From contig NCJR01000062.1 in assembly GCA_002282555.1 (NCBI GenBank), positions 1-10,177 on the forward strand: 10,177 nt of DNA, read 5' to 3'. The notes beneath the pieces were generated by a model. The model saw only the letters and a program-made list of their open reading frames with translations, did not search any database and had not been told where the DNA came from. The translations under genes were made by a program, and so were the position numbers. Below are positions 1 through 7,271 of this stretch, in pieces (positions within the stretch are counted from its first letter, which is position 1; every line of letters starts with the position of its first letter). Source of the DNA: Rhodobacterales bacterium 34-62-10. Its GTDB lineage: Bacteria > Pseudomonadota > Alphaproteobacteria > Rhodobacterales > Rhodobacteraceae.

Positions 1-1
1 C

Positions 2-1345
2 AGCGACGCCGACCTGCTGCGCCGCGCCATGGGCAAGAAGATCAAGGCGGAGATGGACAAGCAGCGCGTCCGCTTCGTCGACGGCTGCAAGGCGGGGGGC
101 ATCGACGAGGCCAAGGCCGACGAGATCTTCGACCTGCTCGCGAAGTTCGCCGACTACGGCTTCAACAAGTCACACGCCGCCGCCTATGCGGTCGCCTCCT
201 ACCAGACGGCCTATCTCAAGGCGAACCATCCGGTCGAATTCATGGCAGGCGTCATGAACTGCGACAGCCATTTGACCGACAAGCTGTCAACCTATGCCGA
301 GGAGGTCCGCCGCGGCATGGGCATCACCATCGTGCCGCCTTGCGTGAACCGCTCCGAGGCAGGGTTCACCGTGCATGAGGGCAAGCTGGTCTATGCGCTG
401 GGCGCGCTCAAGAACGTCGGGATCGAGGCGATGCGGATGATCACCGCCGCCCGCCGTGATGAGGCCGGACGCGAGAAAGCTTTTGTCACGCTTTATGATT
501 TTGCTCGTCGGGTTGATTTGAAACGGGTGGGTAAGCGGCCGCTGGAGATGTTGGCACGCGCCGGGGCCTTCGACTCGTTGGACGCCAATCGCCGCCGCGT
601 ATTCGAGGCGCTGGATGCGCTGGTGGGCTATTCCGCAGCAATCCACGAGCAGAAAGCGTCCAATCAGGTGTCCTTGTTTGGCGAAGCGGGGGATGACCTG
701 CCCGAGCCGCGCCTGATGCCAGTGTCCGACTGGCAGGCACTGGAAAGGCTGGAGGAGGAACACAAGGCTGTCGGCTTCTACCTGTCCGGTCATCCGCTAG
801 ATGACTATTTGCCTGCGCTGAAACGGCGCAAGGTAATGACGCTGGCCGAGTTGCAACAAAAGGCAGAGCGCGATGGCGGGGCCATCGGCAAGGTCGGTGT
901 ATTGGTATCTGCCTTGCAGGAGCGTAAATCAGGACGCGGCACGCGGTTTTTCCGTATGAACATTTCGGACCCGACCTCTCAGGTGTCGGGCATCGCGATG
1001 TTCTGCGACGATTTCGATTCCGCACGGAAAGTGTTTGATCAGACCCACCAGGTCGTGATGACCCTTGAGGCGCGCTTCAACGAGGGGCAGTTCGATCCGG
1101 TGGGCCGGAAGGAGATATTGGCCACACAGAGACCGGCGATACCGGCCACCAGGGTCGCATCTGTTCTGGCGCAGGCCGCCGAAGCGCAGCGCAACCTGCC
1201 GCGCGGTCCTGTGATGCTGTGCCTGATGGACCCAACCCTGCCCGGCGAGACCGAAATCGATACAGGTCAGGAATTTCCGATGAACCCGCAGATCAAGGGT
1301 GCGATCCGGTCATTGCCCGGTGTGATGGAAGTGCAGGAAGTGTAA
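2..1345 (+). CDS. dnaE: DNA polymerase III alpha subunit, C-terminal part (5' end outside window)
   Basis: This is the catalytic subunit of the replicative polymerase, which copies the chromosome in the holoenzyme. The reading frame is open from base 2, so the gene starts upstream and only the last 447 codons are present; the PHP domain and catalytic aspartates lie outside. Visible in order are the conserved FNKSHAAAYA block (about bases 164-193), a helix-hairpin-helix region (KRVGKRPLEMLARAGAFD), an internal beta-clamp binding motif QVSLF at 665-679 (equivalent to QADMF in E. coli DnaE), an OB-fold strand set (GKVGVLVSALQERKSGRGTRFF), and a C-terminal domain that binds tau in the family. The clamp motif and C-terminal domain favour replicative DnaE over the error-prone DnaE2/ImuC. 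Codon use is odd: the first ~450 bases use almost only C/G-ending codons (12 AAG, no AAA for lysine), unlike the rest. The gene ends with TAA. Confidence 0.97.
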   Translation, partial: SDADLLRRAMGKKIKAEMDKQRVRFVDGCKAGGIDEAKADEIFDLLAKFADYGFNKSHAAAYAVASYQTAYLKANHPVEFMAGVMNCDSHLTDKLSTYAEEVRRGMGITIVPPCVNRSEAGFTVHEGKLVYALGALKNVGIEAMRMITAARRDEAGREKAFVTLYDFARRVDLKRVGKRPLEMLARAGAFDSLDANRRRVFEALDALVGYSAAIHEQKASNQVSLFGEAGDDLPEPRLMPVSDWQALERLEEEHKAVGFYLSGHPLDDYLPALKRRKVMTLAELQQKAERDGGAIGKVGVLVSALQERKSGRGTRFFRMNISDPTSQVSGIAMFCDDFDSARKVFDQTHQVVMTLEARFNEGQFDPVGRKEILATQRPAIPATRVASVLAQAAEAQRNLPRGPVMLCLMDPTLPGETEIDTGQEFPMNPQIKGAIRSLPGVMEVQEV

Positions 1346-1355
1346 TCCTGCACCG

Positions 1356-1381
1356 CGCCCGCTTTACCAATGGGGCGGGCG
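1356..1381. terminator. Inverted repeat between convergent dnaE and slyX, possible weak bidirectional terminator
   Basis: A perfect 7-bp GC-only stem (CGCCCGC at 1356-1362, GCGGGCG at 1375-1381) with a 12-base loop lies 10 bases past the dnaE stop and encloses the slyX stop codon. Its place between two convergent genes suits a terminator, but neither side has a clear T tract, so intrinsic termination would be weak. It may equally be chance in GC-rich DNA. Confidence 0.3.
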
Positions 1382-1558
1382 TTGATCGGCCAGAATGACA
1401 CTGTCGCCAGCGGTGCTTTCACGCTCGGCCTCGCGCTGCATCAGCATCTCAACCCGCCGGGTGAGACGGTCGATTTCGCTCTGCTGGGCTGCCACCACAT
1501 CCGAAAGGTCATCGACCGTGCGGATCAGATGGGCCAGTTTCTCTTCCAGATGTTGCAT
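1364..1558 (-). CDS. slyX: SlyX family small coiled-coil protein
   Basis: A 64-residue protein. The N-terminal 45 residues form a heptad-rich coiled coil (MQHLEEKLAHLIRTVDDLSD, then VVAAQQSEIDRLTRRVEMLM), and the end is PPHW, the proline/histidine-rich tail typical of SlyX. The length matches the family (about 70 residues). The role of SlyX is not established; the name comes from linkage to slyD in enterobacteria. The start is supported by GGAGG four bases before the ATG on the minus strand. The frame stays open far upstream as an antisense shadow of the crotonase gene, and I did not use those starts. The gene is convergent with dnaE and divergent from the crotonase gene, with a 60-base gap that shows no convincing sigma-70 promoter. 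Confidence 0.85.
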   Translation of the reverse strand: MQHLEEKLAHLIRTVDDLSDVVAAQQSEIDRLTRRVEMLMQREAERESTAGDSVILADQRPPHW

Positions 1559-1618
1559 GATGCCTCCGTTTGCGATGTGGTTGATAGCACGCAGGCCATT
1601 CACAGGGAAGGAGAGGCC

Positions 1619-2422
1619 ATGACAGCCACGGTGAGCAGGCAGGATCGGGTCGCGGTGGTCACGATCAATCGGCCTCAGGCGCGCAATGCGGTGAACCCGG
1701 AAACGGCGCAGGCACTGTTCGACTCGTTCATTGCGCTGGAGGCAGATGCCGGGATCGACGTGATGATCCTCACCGGCGAGGACGGGGCGTTCTGCGCGGG
1801 GTTCGATCTGAAGACTGCCGCCAATGGGTCTGCGGCCAGTTGGATCGAGGCTGTGAACATCCCAGACGACTGGACCGACCCCATCAGGCAGCCAATCCCT
1901 GGCCCGATGGGACCATCGCGGCTGATGCTGTCCAAACCCGTGATCGCCGCGATCGAGGGCCCCGCCGTGGCGGGTGGGATGGAACTGGCCGCCTGGTGCG
2001 ACATGCGCGTGATGGCGCAGGGCGCTGTGATGGGTATCTACTGCCGCCGCTGGGGTGTGCCTTTGATCGATGGTGGTACCTTTCGATTGCCGCGCGTGGT
2101 GGGGCAGGGGCGTGCCAATGACCTTGTCCTCACAGGTCGTCCCGTCGATACCGGTGAAGCCTATGCCATGGGGCTGGCCGACCGGGTTGTGCCGCAGGGA
2201 CAGGCACTGGCGGTGGCGCTGGATCTTGCCCAAAGCCTGAGCCGTTTTCCGCAGGGCTGCATGCGCGCCGATTTCCTGTCCGCGCGGATGCCGCCCGCCG
2301 AACTGGCCGCCGCGCTGCGCCGCGAATGGGCCTCGGCCTCAATGTTCGCCGCAGAGGGACGCGCCGGGGCCACGCGCTTTTCGCAAGGCCAAGGCAGGTC
2401 GGGACGGTTCGACGATCTCTGA
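1619..2422 (+). CDS. Crotonase-family protein (enoyl-CoA hydratase/isomerase), atypical active site
   Basis: A 267-residue soluble protein of the crotonase superfamily, usual length. Members bind acyl-CoA thioesters and stabilise an enolate through two backbone NH groups. The oxyanion-hole segments are visible: GAFCAGFDL (residues 57-64) and EGPAVAGGMELAAWCD (113-128). E122 matches the first catalytic glutamate of rat enoyl-CoA hydratase (E144). The second (E164) falls, by my hand alignment, on C142 in the stretch GIYCRRWGVPLIDGG. D151 in that loop could be an alternative acid/base. Hydratase activity is therefore not assured; isomerase, dehydratase or another CoA reaction is possible. The start is set by AAGGAG at 1608-1613, five bases before the ATG; the frame extends upstream to 1370 but would run antisense through slyX. 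It stands alone on its strand and ends in a stem-loop. Confidence 0.88.
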   Translation: MTATVSRQDRVAVVTINRPQARNAVNPETAQALFDSFIALEADAGIDVMILTGEDGAFCAGFDLKTAANGSAASWIEAVNIPDDWTDPIRQPIPGPMGPSRLMLSKPVIAAIEGPAVAGGMELAAWCDMRVMAQGAVMGIYCRRWGVPLIDGGTFRLPRVVGQGRANDLVLTGRPVDTGEAYAMGLADRVVPQGQALAVALDLAQSLSRFPQGCMRADFLSARMPPAELAAALRREWASASMFAAEGRAGATRFSQGQGRSGRFDDL

Positions 2423-2433
2423 GCCGTCCTTTC
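2401..2433 (+). terminator. Probable intrinsic terminator of the crotonase gene
   Basis: GGACGGTTC (2402-2410) pairs with GAGCCGTCC (2421-2429) in a 9-bp stem with one G-T wobble and a 10-base loop that holds part of the stop codon. TTTC and another T-rich stretch (ATCGTT) follow. The T tract is short, so efficiency is uncertain, but the position at the exact gene end and the stem quality support it. It would separate the crotonase gene from the his operon. Confidence 0.5.
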
Positions 2434-2489
2434 ATCGTTCCCTAAATACTCAAATGCCCGGCCAGCCGCCGTCGTGCGGTCCGATCAGG

Positions 2490-2515
2490 CTTGCCCCGCT
2501 TGCCCCCTTGCCCCG
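2490..2515 (+). repeat. Three imperfect tandem copies of a 9-bp CTTGCCCCG unit upstream of hisS
   Basis: The copies are CTTGCCCCG at 2490-2498, CTTGCCCCC at 2499-2507, and TTGCCCCG (first C shared) at 2507-2515. They sit in the 164-base gap between the crotonase gene and hisS and overlap the proposed -35 element. The function is unknown; it may be simple slippage in C-rich DNA. Confidence 0.5.
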
Positions 2516-2527
2516 CTTCCGCTAGAG
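2500..2527 (+). promoter_or_regulatory. Possible promoter of the hisS-hisZ-hisG operon
   Basis: TTGCCC (2500-2505) could be a -35 element, followed 16 bases later by CTAGAG (2522-2527) as a poor -10. This would place transcription start about 50 bases before the hisS start codon. The -10 match is weak and the -35 lies in a tandem repeat with other TTGCCC copies, so this is only a candidate. No histidine leader peptide (run of His codons) or T-box-like structure is visible in the gap. Confidence 0.3.
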
Positions 2528-2586
2528 GCAAGCCGGACAAGACCGCCCGCCGACGACCGCCCCGACCAAGACTAAGGGAGCCTGCC

Positions 2587-4092
2587 ATGGCCAAGGATAA
2601 AAAGACCCCGCGCCCACGCGCCGAAACCCCGAAAGGGTTCCGCGACTATTTCGGTGCCGATGTGACGATGCGCAGCCAGATGCTTGCGAGCATCGCCGGG
2701 GTCTATCATCGCTACGGCTTTGATGCGCTGGAATCCTCTGCCGTGGAAACGGTCGAGGCGCTGGGCAAGTTCCTGCCAGATGTGGACCGCCCGAACGCGG
2801 GTGTTTTCGCATGGCAGGAAGCGCCCGAGCATGAGGGCGAGAATGCCAAGCCGGGTGACTGGCTGGCGCTGCGCTATGATCTGACAGCACCCTTGGCCCG
2901 CGTCTATGCCCAGCACCGCAACGACCTGCCGCTGCCCTATCGCCGCTATGCGATGGGCCCGGTCTGGCGCAATGAAAAACCGGGCCCGGGCCGCTTCCGC
3001 CAGTTCTATCAATGCGATGCCGATACGGTGGGCGCTGCAAGCGTGGCTGCGGATGCCGAGATTTGCGCGATGCTGGCCGATACGCTGGAGGAGGTGGGCA
3101 TCCCGCGTGGCGACTACATCGTGCGGATCAACAACCGCAAGGTTCTGAACGGTATCCTCGAGGTGATGGGGCTGCCCGAAGGTGACGCGCGCGAAGCCGT
3201 GCTGCGCACCATCGACAAGTTCGACAAGGTCGGTGAGGCGGGCGTGCGCGAGTTGCTGACCAAAGGGCGCCTTGATGCCTCGGGCGCTTTCATCGACGGT
3301 GTAGGGCTGGATGCGGAGCAGGCCGTACCCGTGATCGATTTCCTGACGTCAAAGTCCGACACGGTTTCCCAGACCTTGGCCAACTTGCGCGCCGCCGTGG
3401 GCGCATCCGCCATTGGTCTGGACGGTGTGGCCGAGTTGGAACAGATCGCGGAACTGGTCGCAGCCCAAGGCTATGGCCCTGACCGCATCGTGATCGACCC
3501 TTCGGTTGTGCGCGGCCTTGGCTATTACACCGGCCCCGTGTTCGAGGCCGAACTGACCTTCGAGACTTTCGACGAGAAGGGCCGCAAGCGGCAATTCGGC
3601 TCGGTCGCGGGTGGGGGGCGCTATGACGATCTGGTCAAGCGTTTCACTGGTCAGGAAGTACCTGCGACGGGTGTGTCGATCGGCGTCGATCGGCTTCTGG
3701 CGGCTCTGCGCGAAAAGGGCCGGATGCAAGCCAGCGAACAGGGGCCTGTGGTGGTGACCGTCATGGACTGCGACCGGATGGCCGATTATCAGGCCATGGC
3801 AGGAGAGCTGCGCCGTGCCGGTATCCGCGCCGAGGTCTATCTGGGCAACCCCAAACAATTCGGCAACCAGTTGAAATATGCGGATAAACGCGCCTCTCCG
3901 GTGGCTATCATCGAAGGTGGTGACGAAAAGGCGCGCGGCGTTGTGCAGATCAAGGACCTGATCCTTGGCGCACAAATCGCCGCCAATGCCACGCTTGAGG
4001 AATGGCAAAGCCGCCCCAGCCAATACGAGGTGCCGCGCGGCCAATTGGTGGCGAAGGTGCGTGAAATTCTGGAAAGTCAAACTCATGCCTGA
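2587..4092 (+). CDS. hisS: Histidyl-tRNA synthetase, alphaproteobacterial type
   Basis: This class II aminoacyl-tRNA synthetase charges tRNA-His with histidine using ATP, in the cytoplasm, as a dimer. It has 501 residues, longer than the ~424 of E. coli. Visible are the N-terminal PKGFRDY block (15-21), motif 2 [15 protein letters not shown] (128-142), the histidine-binding motif RGLGYYTG (309-316), motif 3 ([14 protein letters not shown] at 337-350 to [10 protein letters not shown] at 362-371), and a C-terminal anticodon-binding domain (about 385-465). Motif 2 and the following CDADTVG resemble eukaryotic HisRS more than the E. coli form. The start at 2587 is chosen because GGGAG at 2576-2580 precedes it by six bases; an in-frame ATG at 2491 would add a 32-residue Pro/Arg-rich leader with no good binding site. 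It is the first gene of a tight operon with hisZ and hisG, so synthetase and pathway enzyme levels would be linked. Confidence 0.96.
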   Translation: MAKDKKTPRPRAETPKGFRDYFGADVTMRSQMLASIAGVYHRYGFDALESSAVETVEALGKFLPDVDRPNAGVFAWQEAPEHEGENAKPGDWLALRYDLTAPLARVYAQHRNDLPLPYRRYAMGPVWRNEKPGPGRFRQFYQCDADTVGAASVAADAEICAMLADTLEEVGIPRGDYIVRINNRKVLNGILEVMGLPEGDAREAVLRTIDKFDKVGEAGVRELLTKGRLDASGAFIDGVGLDAEQAVPVIDFLTSKSDTVSQTLANLRAAVGASAIGLDGVAELEQIAELVAAQGYGPDRIVIDPSVVRGLGYYTGPVFEAELTFETFDEKGRKRQFGSVAGGGRYDDLVKRFTGQEVPATGVSIGVDRLLAALREKGRMQASEQGPVVVTVMDCDRMADYQAMAGELRRAGIRAEVYLGNPKQFGNQLKYADKRASPVAIIEGGDEKARGVVQIKDLILGAQIAANATLEEWQSRPSQYEVPRGQLVAKVREILESQTHA

Positions 4093-5194
4093 CATGGCCA
4101 CAAAACGTACCGCTGTACGCACGGCTATCCGGGACGAGGCCACGCGCCTGCGTGCCCTCTTTGAAGCGGCTGGCGCACAGGTCGTGGATCCGCCAGTGCT
4201 GCAACCCGCCGATACGCTGCTGGATCTGTACGGTGAGGATATCCGCGCCCGCGCCTATGTCACCTCGGACGCTGTGCGCGGCGAGCAGATGCTTCGCCCT
4301 GATTTCACAGTGCCAGTGGTGCAGATGCATATGGCCCATGGCGCGGAACCCGCGCGCTACACCTATGCCGGTGAAGTGTTCCGACGACAGGAAGATTTCC
4401 CCGACCGCGCCAATGAATATTTCCAAACCGGGTACGAGGTCTTTGACCGCACGGATCCCGCAGCGGCGGATGCCGAAGTCTTTGCCTTGATCCGTGCCGC
4501 TCTTGGCGATGTGGCGCTGCGGGCCGCGACGGGTGACATCGGAATCCTGGCCGCCGCTGTGGATGGGCTGGACACAACGCCCGTGCGCAAGGCCGCGTTG
4601 CGCCGCCATATCTGGCGTCCGCGCCGCTTTCGCGCGCTGCTGGATCGCTATGCGGGCCGCGCGCCTGTACCCGAGACGCGAATGGCGCTGCTTGCCTCGT
4701 CCGATCCGCTGGCCGATTGCGCGCCTTTCATCGGCCTGCGCGACCGTGCCGAGATTGCCTCCCGTATCGCCCGCCTGAGGGACGATGCCGCAGCCCCGCC
4801 GATCAGCGAGAATGATGTGGCGCTTCTCGATGCAATCCTGAATGTCCGAGAAACACTTCCCTTTGCGCTTGAACATCTTCGCGATATTTCGGTCGATTTG
4901 CCTGCGATCGCATCGGCAGTGGACCGGCTGGAGGCGCGCACCACAGCCCTGTCAGCGCGCGGTATCGATATCGAAACTCTGGAGTTCGAGGCCAGCTATG
5001 GCCGCACATCCATGGAATATTACGATGGCTTTGTCTTTGGCTTTTACGCCGAAGGGCGCAGCGATCTGCCGCCCGTGGCCACAGGCGGGCGCTATGATGC
5101 GCTGACCCGCGTGCTGGGGCAGGGTGCGGAAATTCCAGCCGTGGGCGGCGTGATCCGCCCTGGCCTGCTGCTTGAGCTGAGGGCCGCGTCATGA
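4085..5194 (+). CDS. hisZ: ATP phosphoribosyltransferase regulatory subunit HisZ
   Basis: HisZ is a catalytically inactive paralogue of histidyl-tRNA synthetase that binds short-form HisG and is needed for its activity and histidine feedback control. This copy has 369 residues. Synthetase ancestry shows in [20 protein letters not shown] (35-54), [10 protein letters not shown] (71-80), the motif-2-like [10 protein letters not shown] (96-105), and GGRYDAL plus [12 protein letters not shown] near the end. The motif 2 loop lacks the RFRQF/RYRQF sequence of true synthetases, and the histidine motif is degenerate ([11 protein letters not shown]), so it is not a second HisRS. The start at 4085 overlaps the hisS end by eight bases and has GGAAAG at 4071-4076; ATG 4094 (three codons later, just after the hisS stop) is an alternative with poorer spacing. 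It overlaps hisG by four bases, so translation of the pair is probably coupled. Confidence 0.93.
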   Translation: MPDMATKRTAVRTAIRDEATRLRALFEAAGAQVVDPPVLQPADTLLDLYGEDIRARAYVTSDAVRGEQMLRPDFTVPVVQMHMAHGAEPARYTYAGEVFRRQEDFPDRANEYFQTGYEVFDRTDPAAADAEVFALIRAALGDVALRAATGDIGILAAAVDGLDTTPVRKAALRRHIWRPRRFRALLDRYAGRAPVPETRMALLASSDPLADCAPFIGLRDRAEIASRIARLRDDAAAPPISENDVALLDAILNVRETLPFALEHLRDISVDLPAIASAVDRLEARTTALSARGIDIETLEFEASYGRTSMEYYDGFVFGFYAEGRSDLPPVATGGRYDALTRVLGQGAEIPAVGGVIRPGLLLELRAAS

Positions 5195-5886
5195 CGATCA
5201 AGCTGGGTGTGCCCTCCAAGGGGCGTCTGATGGACAAAACCTTCGAGTGGTTCGCCGCGCGCGGCATCACCCTGTCTCGCAGCGCATCTGAGCGCGAATA
5301 TGCGGGCGCAGTGGATGGGATCGACAATGTCGAGCTGGTGCTGCTGTCGGCGGGCGAAATTCCGCGCGAACTGGCCGCAGGTCGCATTCATCTGGGCGTT
5401 ACGGGCACCGATCTGGTGCGCGAAAAGTTGGGCCAATGGGATCAGCAGGTGGAGGAACTTGCAGAGCTTGGCTTTGGCCATGCGGACCTTATCATCGCGG
5501 TGCCGGCGGCGTGGGTGGATGTCGACACACTCGACGATCTCGACGCGGCGGCTGCGGCATTCCGCAAGCATCATGGCTTCCGATTGCGGATCGCCACGAA
5601 GTATCACCGCCTTGTCCGGGATTTTCTCCGAACTGCGGGCGTTGCAGATTATACACTGGTCGACAGTCAGGGTGCGACCGAAGGCACCGTGAAGTTCGAA
5701 ACCGCGGAAGCTGTGGCCGATATCACCTCGACGGGCGAGACGTTGCGGGCAAATCATCTGAAGCTGTTGCAGGATGGGTTGATCCTGCGCTCTCAGGCCA
5801 CGCTTTACCGTAGTCGCGCGGCAGAGATGTCCGAAGTCGACCGAGCCACACTCAAGCAGTTGTGCCATATGATAGGGGCGGATTGA
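5191..5886 (+). CDS. hisG: ATP phosphoribosyltransferase, short form
   Basis: This catalyses the first committed step of histidine synthesis: ATP plus PRPP gives phosphoribosyl-ATP and pyrophosphate. With 231 residues it is the short form, lacking the C-terminal regulatory (ACT-like) domain of the ~300-residue long form, and so depends on HisZ. Visible are the N-terminal LGVPSKGRLMD (5-15), GVTGTDLVRE (69-78), the basic ATKYHRLVRDF segment (135-145), and the family signature with PRPP-binding loop ADITSTGETL (176-185). The start ATG shares its bases with the hisZ stop (ATGA), and GAGGG at 5179-5183 gives a plausible binding site seven bases upstream. It ends the operon within the window, and a convergent transporter gene follows after four bases. 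Confidence 0.96.
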   Translation: MTIKLGVPSKGRLMDKTFEWFAARGITLSRSASEREYAGAVDGIDNVELVLLSAGEIPRELAAGRIHLGVTGTDLVREKLGQWDQQVEELAELGFGHADLIIAVPAAWVDVDTLDDLDAAAAAFRKHHGFRLRIATKYHRLVRDFLRTAGVADYTLVDSQGATEGTVKFETAEAVADITSTGETLRANHLKLLQDGLILRSQATLYRSRAAEMSEVDRATLKQLCHMIGAD

Positions 5887-5890
5887 GCCC

Positions 5891-7156
5891 TTACTGATCG
5901 CGCGGATCGAAGGCCTCGGGCTTGGTCTGGCCTGCGCGCAATTTCAGCGCCAAGCCAAGCGCGACGCCCACCCCGATGGCCACGGTCAGATCGACAAGCA
6001 CCGTCAGTGCCATCGTCAGTAGCAACAGAACCCGATCCGACGGCCGTTCGCGCATCCATACGCCCCATTTGTGCGGTTCCGCCATGTTCCATGCGGTCAG
6101 GATCAAAAGACCTGCCATGGCAGGCATCGCCAACATCCCTGTCGGACCTGCGGCCAGCATCATCATCGCAAGGATGGCAATCGCATGGACGATACCTGCC
6201 ACCGGAGTCTGTCCTCCGGCCCGCACGTTGGTGGCTGTGCGGGCGATTGCACCTGTCGCAGGCAGACCTCCAAAAGCCGCACAAGCAAGGTTCGCGGCAC
6301 CCTGTGCCACCACTTCGGCATTGGGCTTGTGCGTTGCGCCCGTCATGCGGTCGGCGACCACCGCAGACAGCAGCGACTCGATCCCCGCCAGAAACGCGAT
6401 GACCAGCGCCGAGGGCAGCATCTCGATCATCCGGGCCAATGTGATCTCGGGCAAGGCAGGCATGGGCAGGGTCGTGGGAAGGACACCGAACCTTGCCTCG
6501 ATCGTCTCGACTGGCAGCAAGAGCATCGCCGCAGCCCCTGATGTCAGCGCCAGCGCCACGATCAGCCCGGGCAGGCGCGGTGCTGCGCGCCGGAAGGCAA
6601 TTATCAAACCCATCGTGGCCACCCCCACAGCAAAGGCCGACACGTTGAATGTATCGCGCGCGGCCCATAGTGCAGGGATTTTGTGAAGCAGTTCCGCGGG
6701 CTCGTTCAGCAGCGACAATCCCATGAGGTCCTTGAGTTGGCTTGACGCGATCAACACGGCGATCCCGATGGTGAAGCCATTCACCACCGCCTCGGGGACA
6801 TGGGCGATCAGACTTCCCGCGCGTAGCCACCCCGCTATCAGCAGGATCACCCCTGCCATGGCCGTGGCCAGCAGCAGCCCATCATAGCTGTGCTCCGCAA
6901 TGACTCCCGCGACGACGACGATGAACGCTCCGGTCGGTCCGCCGATCTGCACCGTGCTGCCGCCAAGCGCCGAGATGATGAAACCCGCCACAATAGCCGT
7001 GATCAATCCCTGCGCCGGGGTCGCACCGGATGCGATGGCTATAGCCAACGACAGCGGCAGGGCGACCATCGCAACCGTGATGCCTGCAAATAGATCGGCC
7101 CGAAGCGTATGTGTGGAATAGGACGAGAGGCTGGTCAGCAGTTGTGGGCGGAGCAT
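5891..7156 (-). CDS. SulP-family anion transporter lacking a STAS domain
   Basis: A polytopic inner-membrane protein of 421 residues with about ten to twelve hydrophobic segments. It carries SulP/SLC26 hallmarks: ADLFAGITVAMVALPLSLAI (20-39), GGSTVQIGGPTGAF (65-78), GIESLLSAVVADRMTG (258-273), the GGLPATGAIARTATN block (296-310) and GGQTPVAGIVHA (314-325). Family members move sulfate, bicarbonate, dicarboxylates or other anions, and the substrate cannot be told here. It stops about a dozen residues after the last membrane segment (ending DPRDQ), so the usual cytoplasmic STAS domain is absent; there is no remnant downstream, where hisG begins. The start at 7156 fits the expected short N-terminus and the promoter candidate at 7184-7212; an in-frame ATG at 7219 would add 21 unlike residues. 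The ribosome site is weak (GGGA). No sulfur or carbon gene adjoins it. Confidence 0.9.
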   Translation of the reverse strand: MLRPQLLTSLSSYSTHTLRADLFAGITVAMVALPLSLAIAIASGATPAQGLITAIVAGFIISALGGSTVQIGGPTGAFIVVVAGVIAEHSYDGLLLATAMAGVILLIAGWLRAGSLIAHVPEAVVNGFTIGIAVLIASSQLKDLMGLSLLNEPAELLHKIPALWAARDTFNVSAFAVGVATMGLIIAFRRAAPRLPGLIVALALTSGAAAMLLLPVETIEARFGVLPTTLPMPALPEITLARMIEMLPSALVIAFLAGIESLLSAVVADRMTGATHKPNAEVVAQGAANLACAAFGGLPATGAIARTATNVRAGGQTPVAGIVHAIAILAMMMLAAGPTGMLAMPAMAGLLILTAWNMAEPHKWGVWMRERPSDRVLLLLTMALTVLVDLTVAIGVGVALGLALKLRAGQTKPEAFDPRDQ

Positions 7157-7183
7157 TCTGTCATGTCCCGAAAGTAAGCCTGA

Positions 7184-7212
7184 ACAATGCCCTCGGCCCG
7201 GGCGCGTTTCAA
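7184..7212 (-). promoter_or_regulatory. Candidate promoter of the SulP transporter gene
   Basis: Reading the minus strand, TTGAAA (7212-7207) is followed after 17 bases by CATTGT (7189-7184), giving five and three matches to the sigma-70 consensus. Transcription would start near 7177, about 20 bases before the chosen start at 7156. This argues against the upstream ATG at 7219. Confidence 0.4.
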
Positions 7213-7230
7213 GCCCCATGTCGGATGGAT

Positions 7231-7271
7231 GCTCTGCCCTCTGTTCGTCCGAGCAGGGCGACGTTCAGAGC
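7231..7271 (-). terminator. Interrupted stem-loop at the end of the DUF1489 gene, possible terminator
   Basis: GCTCTG (7231-7236) pairs with CAGAGC (7266-7271), and inside it CCCT (7237-7240) pairs with AGGG (7255-7258), with a seven-base bulge on one side. It overlaps the DUF1489 stop codon. There is no T tract after it on the minus strand, so it may only slow transcription or protect the 3' end. It lies between DUF1489 and the SulP gene on the same strand. Confidence 0.25.

Noticed and set aside
1370..1618. Upstream extension of the crotonase frame to 1370
   Set aside because: It would run antisense through slyX, and the family begins near the ATG at 1619, which has AAGGAG five bases upstream.
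2491..2586. An in-frame upstream ATG giving hisS 32 extra residues
   Set aside because: The extension is Pro/Arg-rich, lacks a good ribosome site and overlaps the proposed promoter, whereas the ATG at 2587 has GGGAG at proper spacing.
3950..4876. A 308-codon minus-strand open frame across hisS and hisZ
   Set aside because: It is antisense to two certain genes, rich in His/Arg/Gly as typical of shadow frames, and matches no family I know.
4085..5194. A second functional histidyl-tRNA synthetase
   Set aside because: The motif 2 loop and histidine-binding motif are degenerate, and the gene lies directly before a short-form hisG, as expected for hisZ.
5887..5930. A terminator in the hisG/SulP convergent junction
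   Set aside because: Only a 4-bp GATC/GATC pairing is present and there is no T tract, which is too weak to call.
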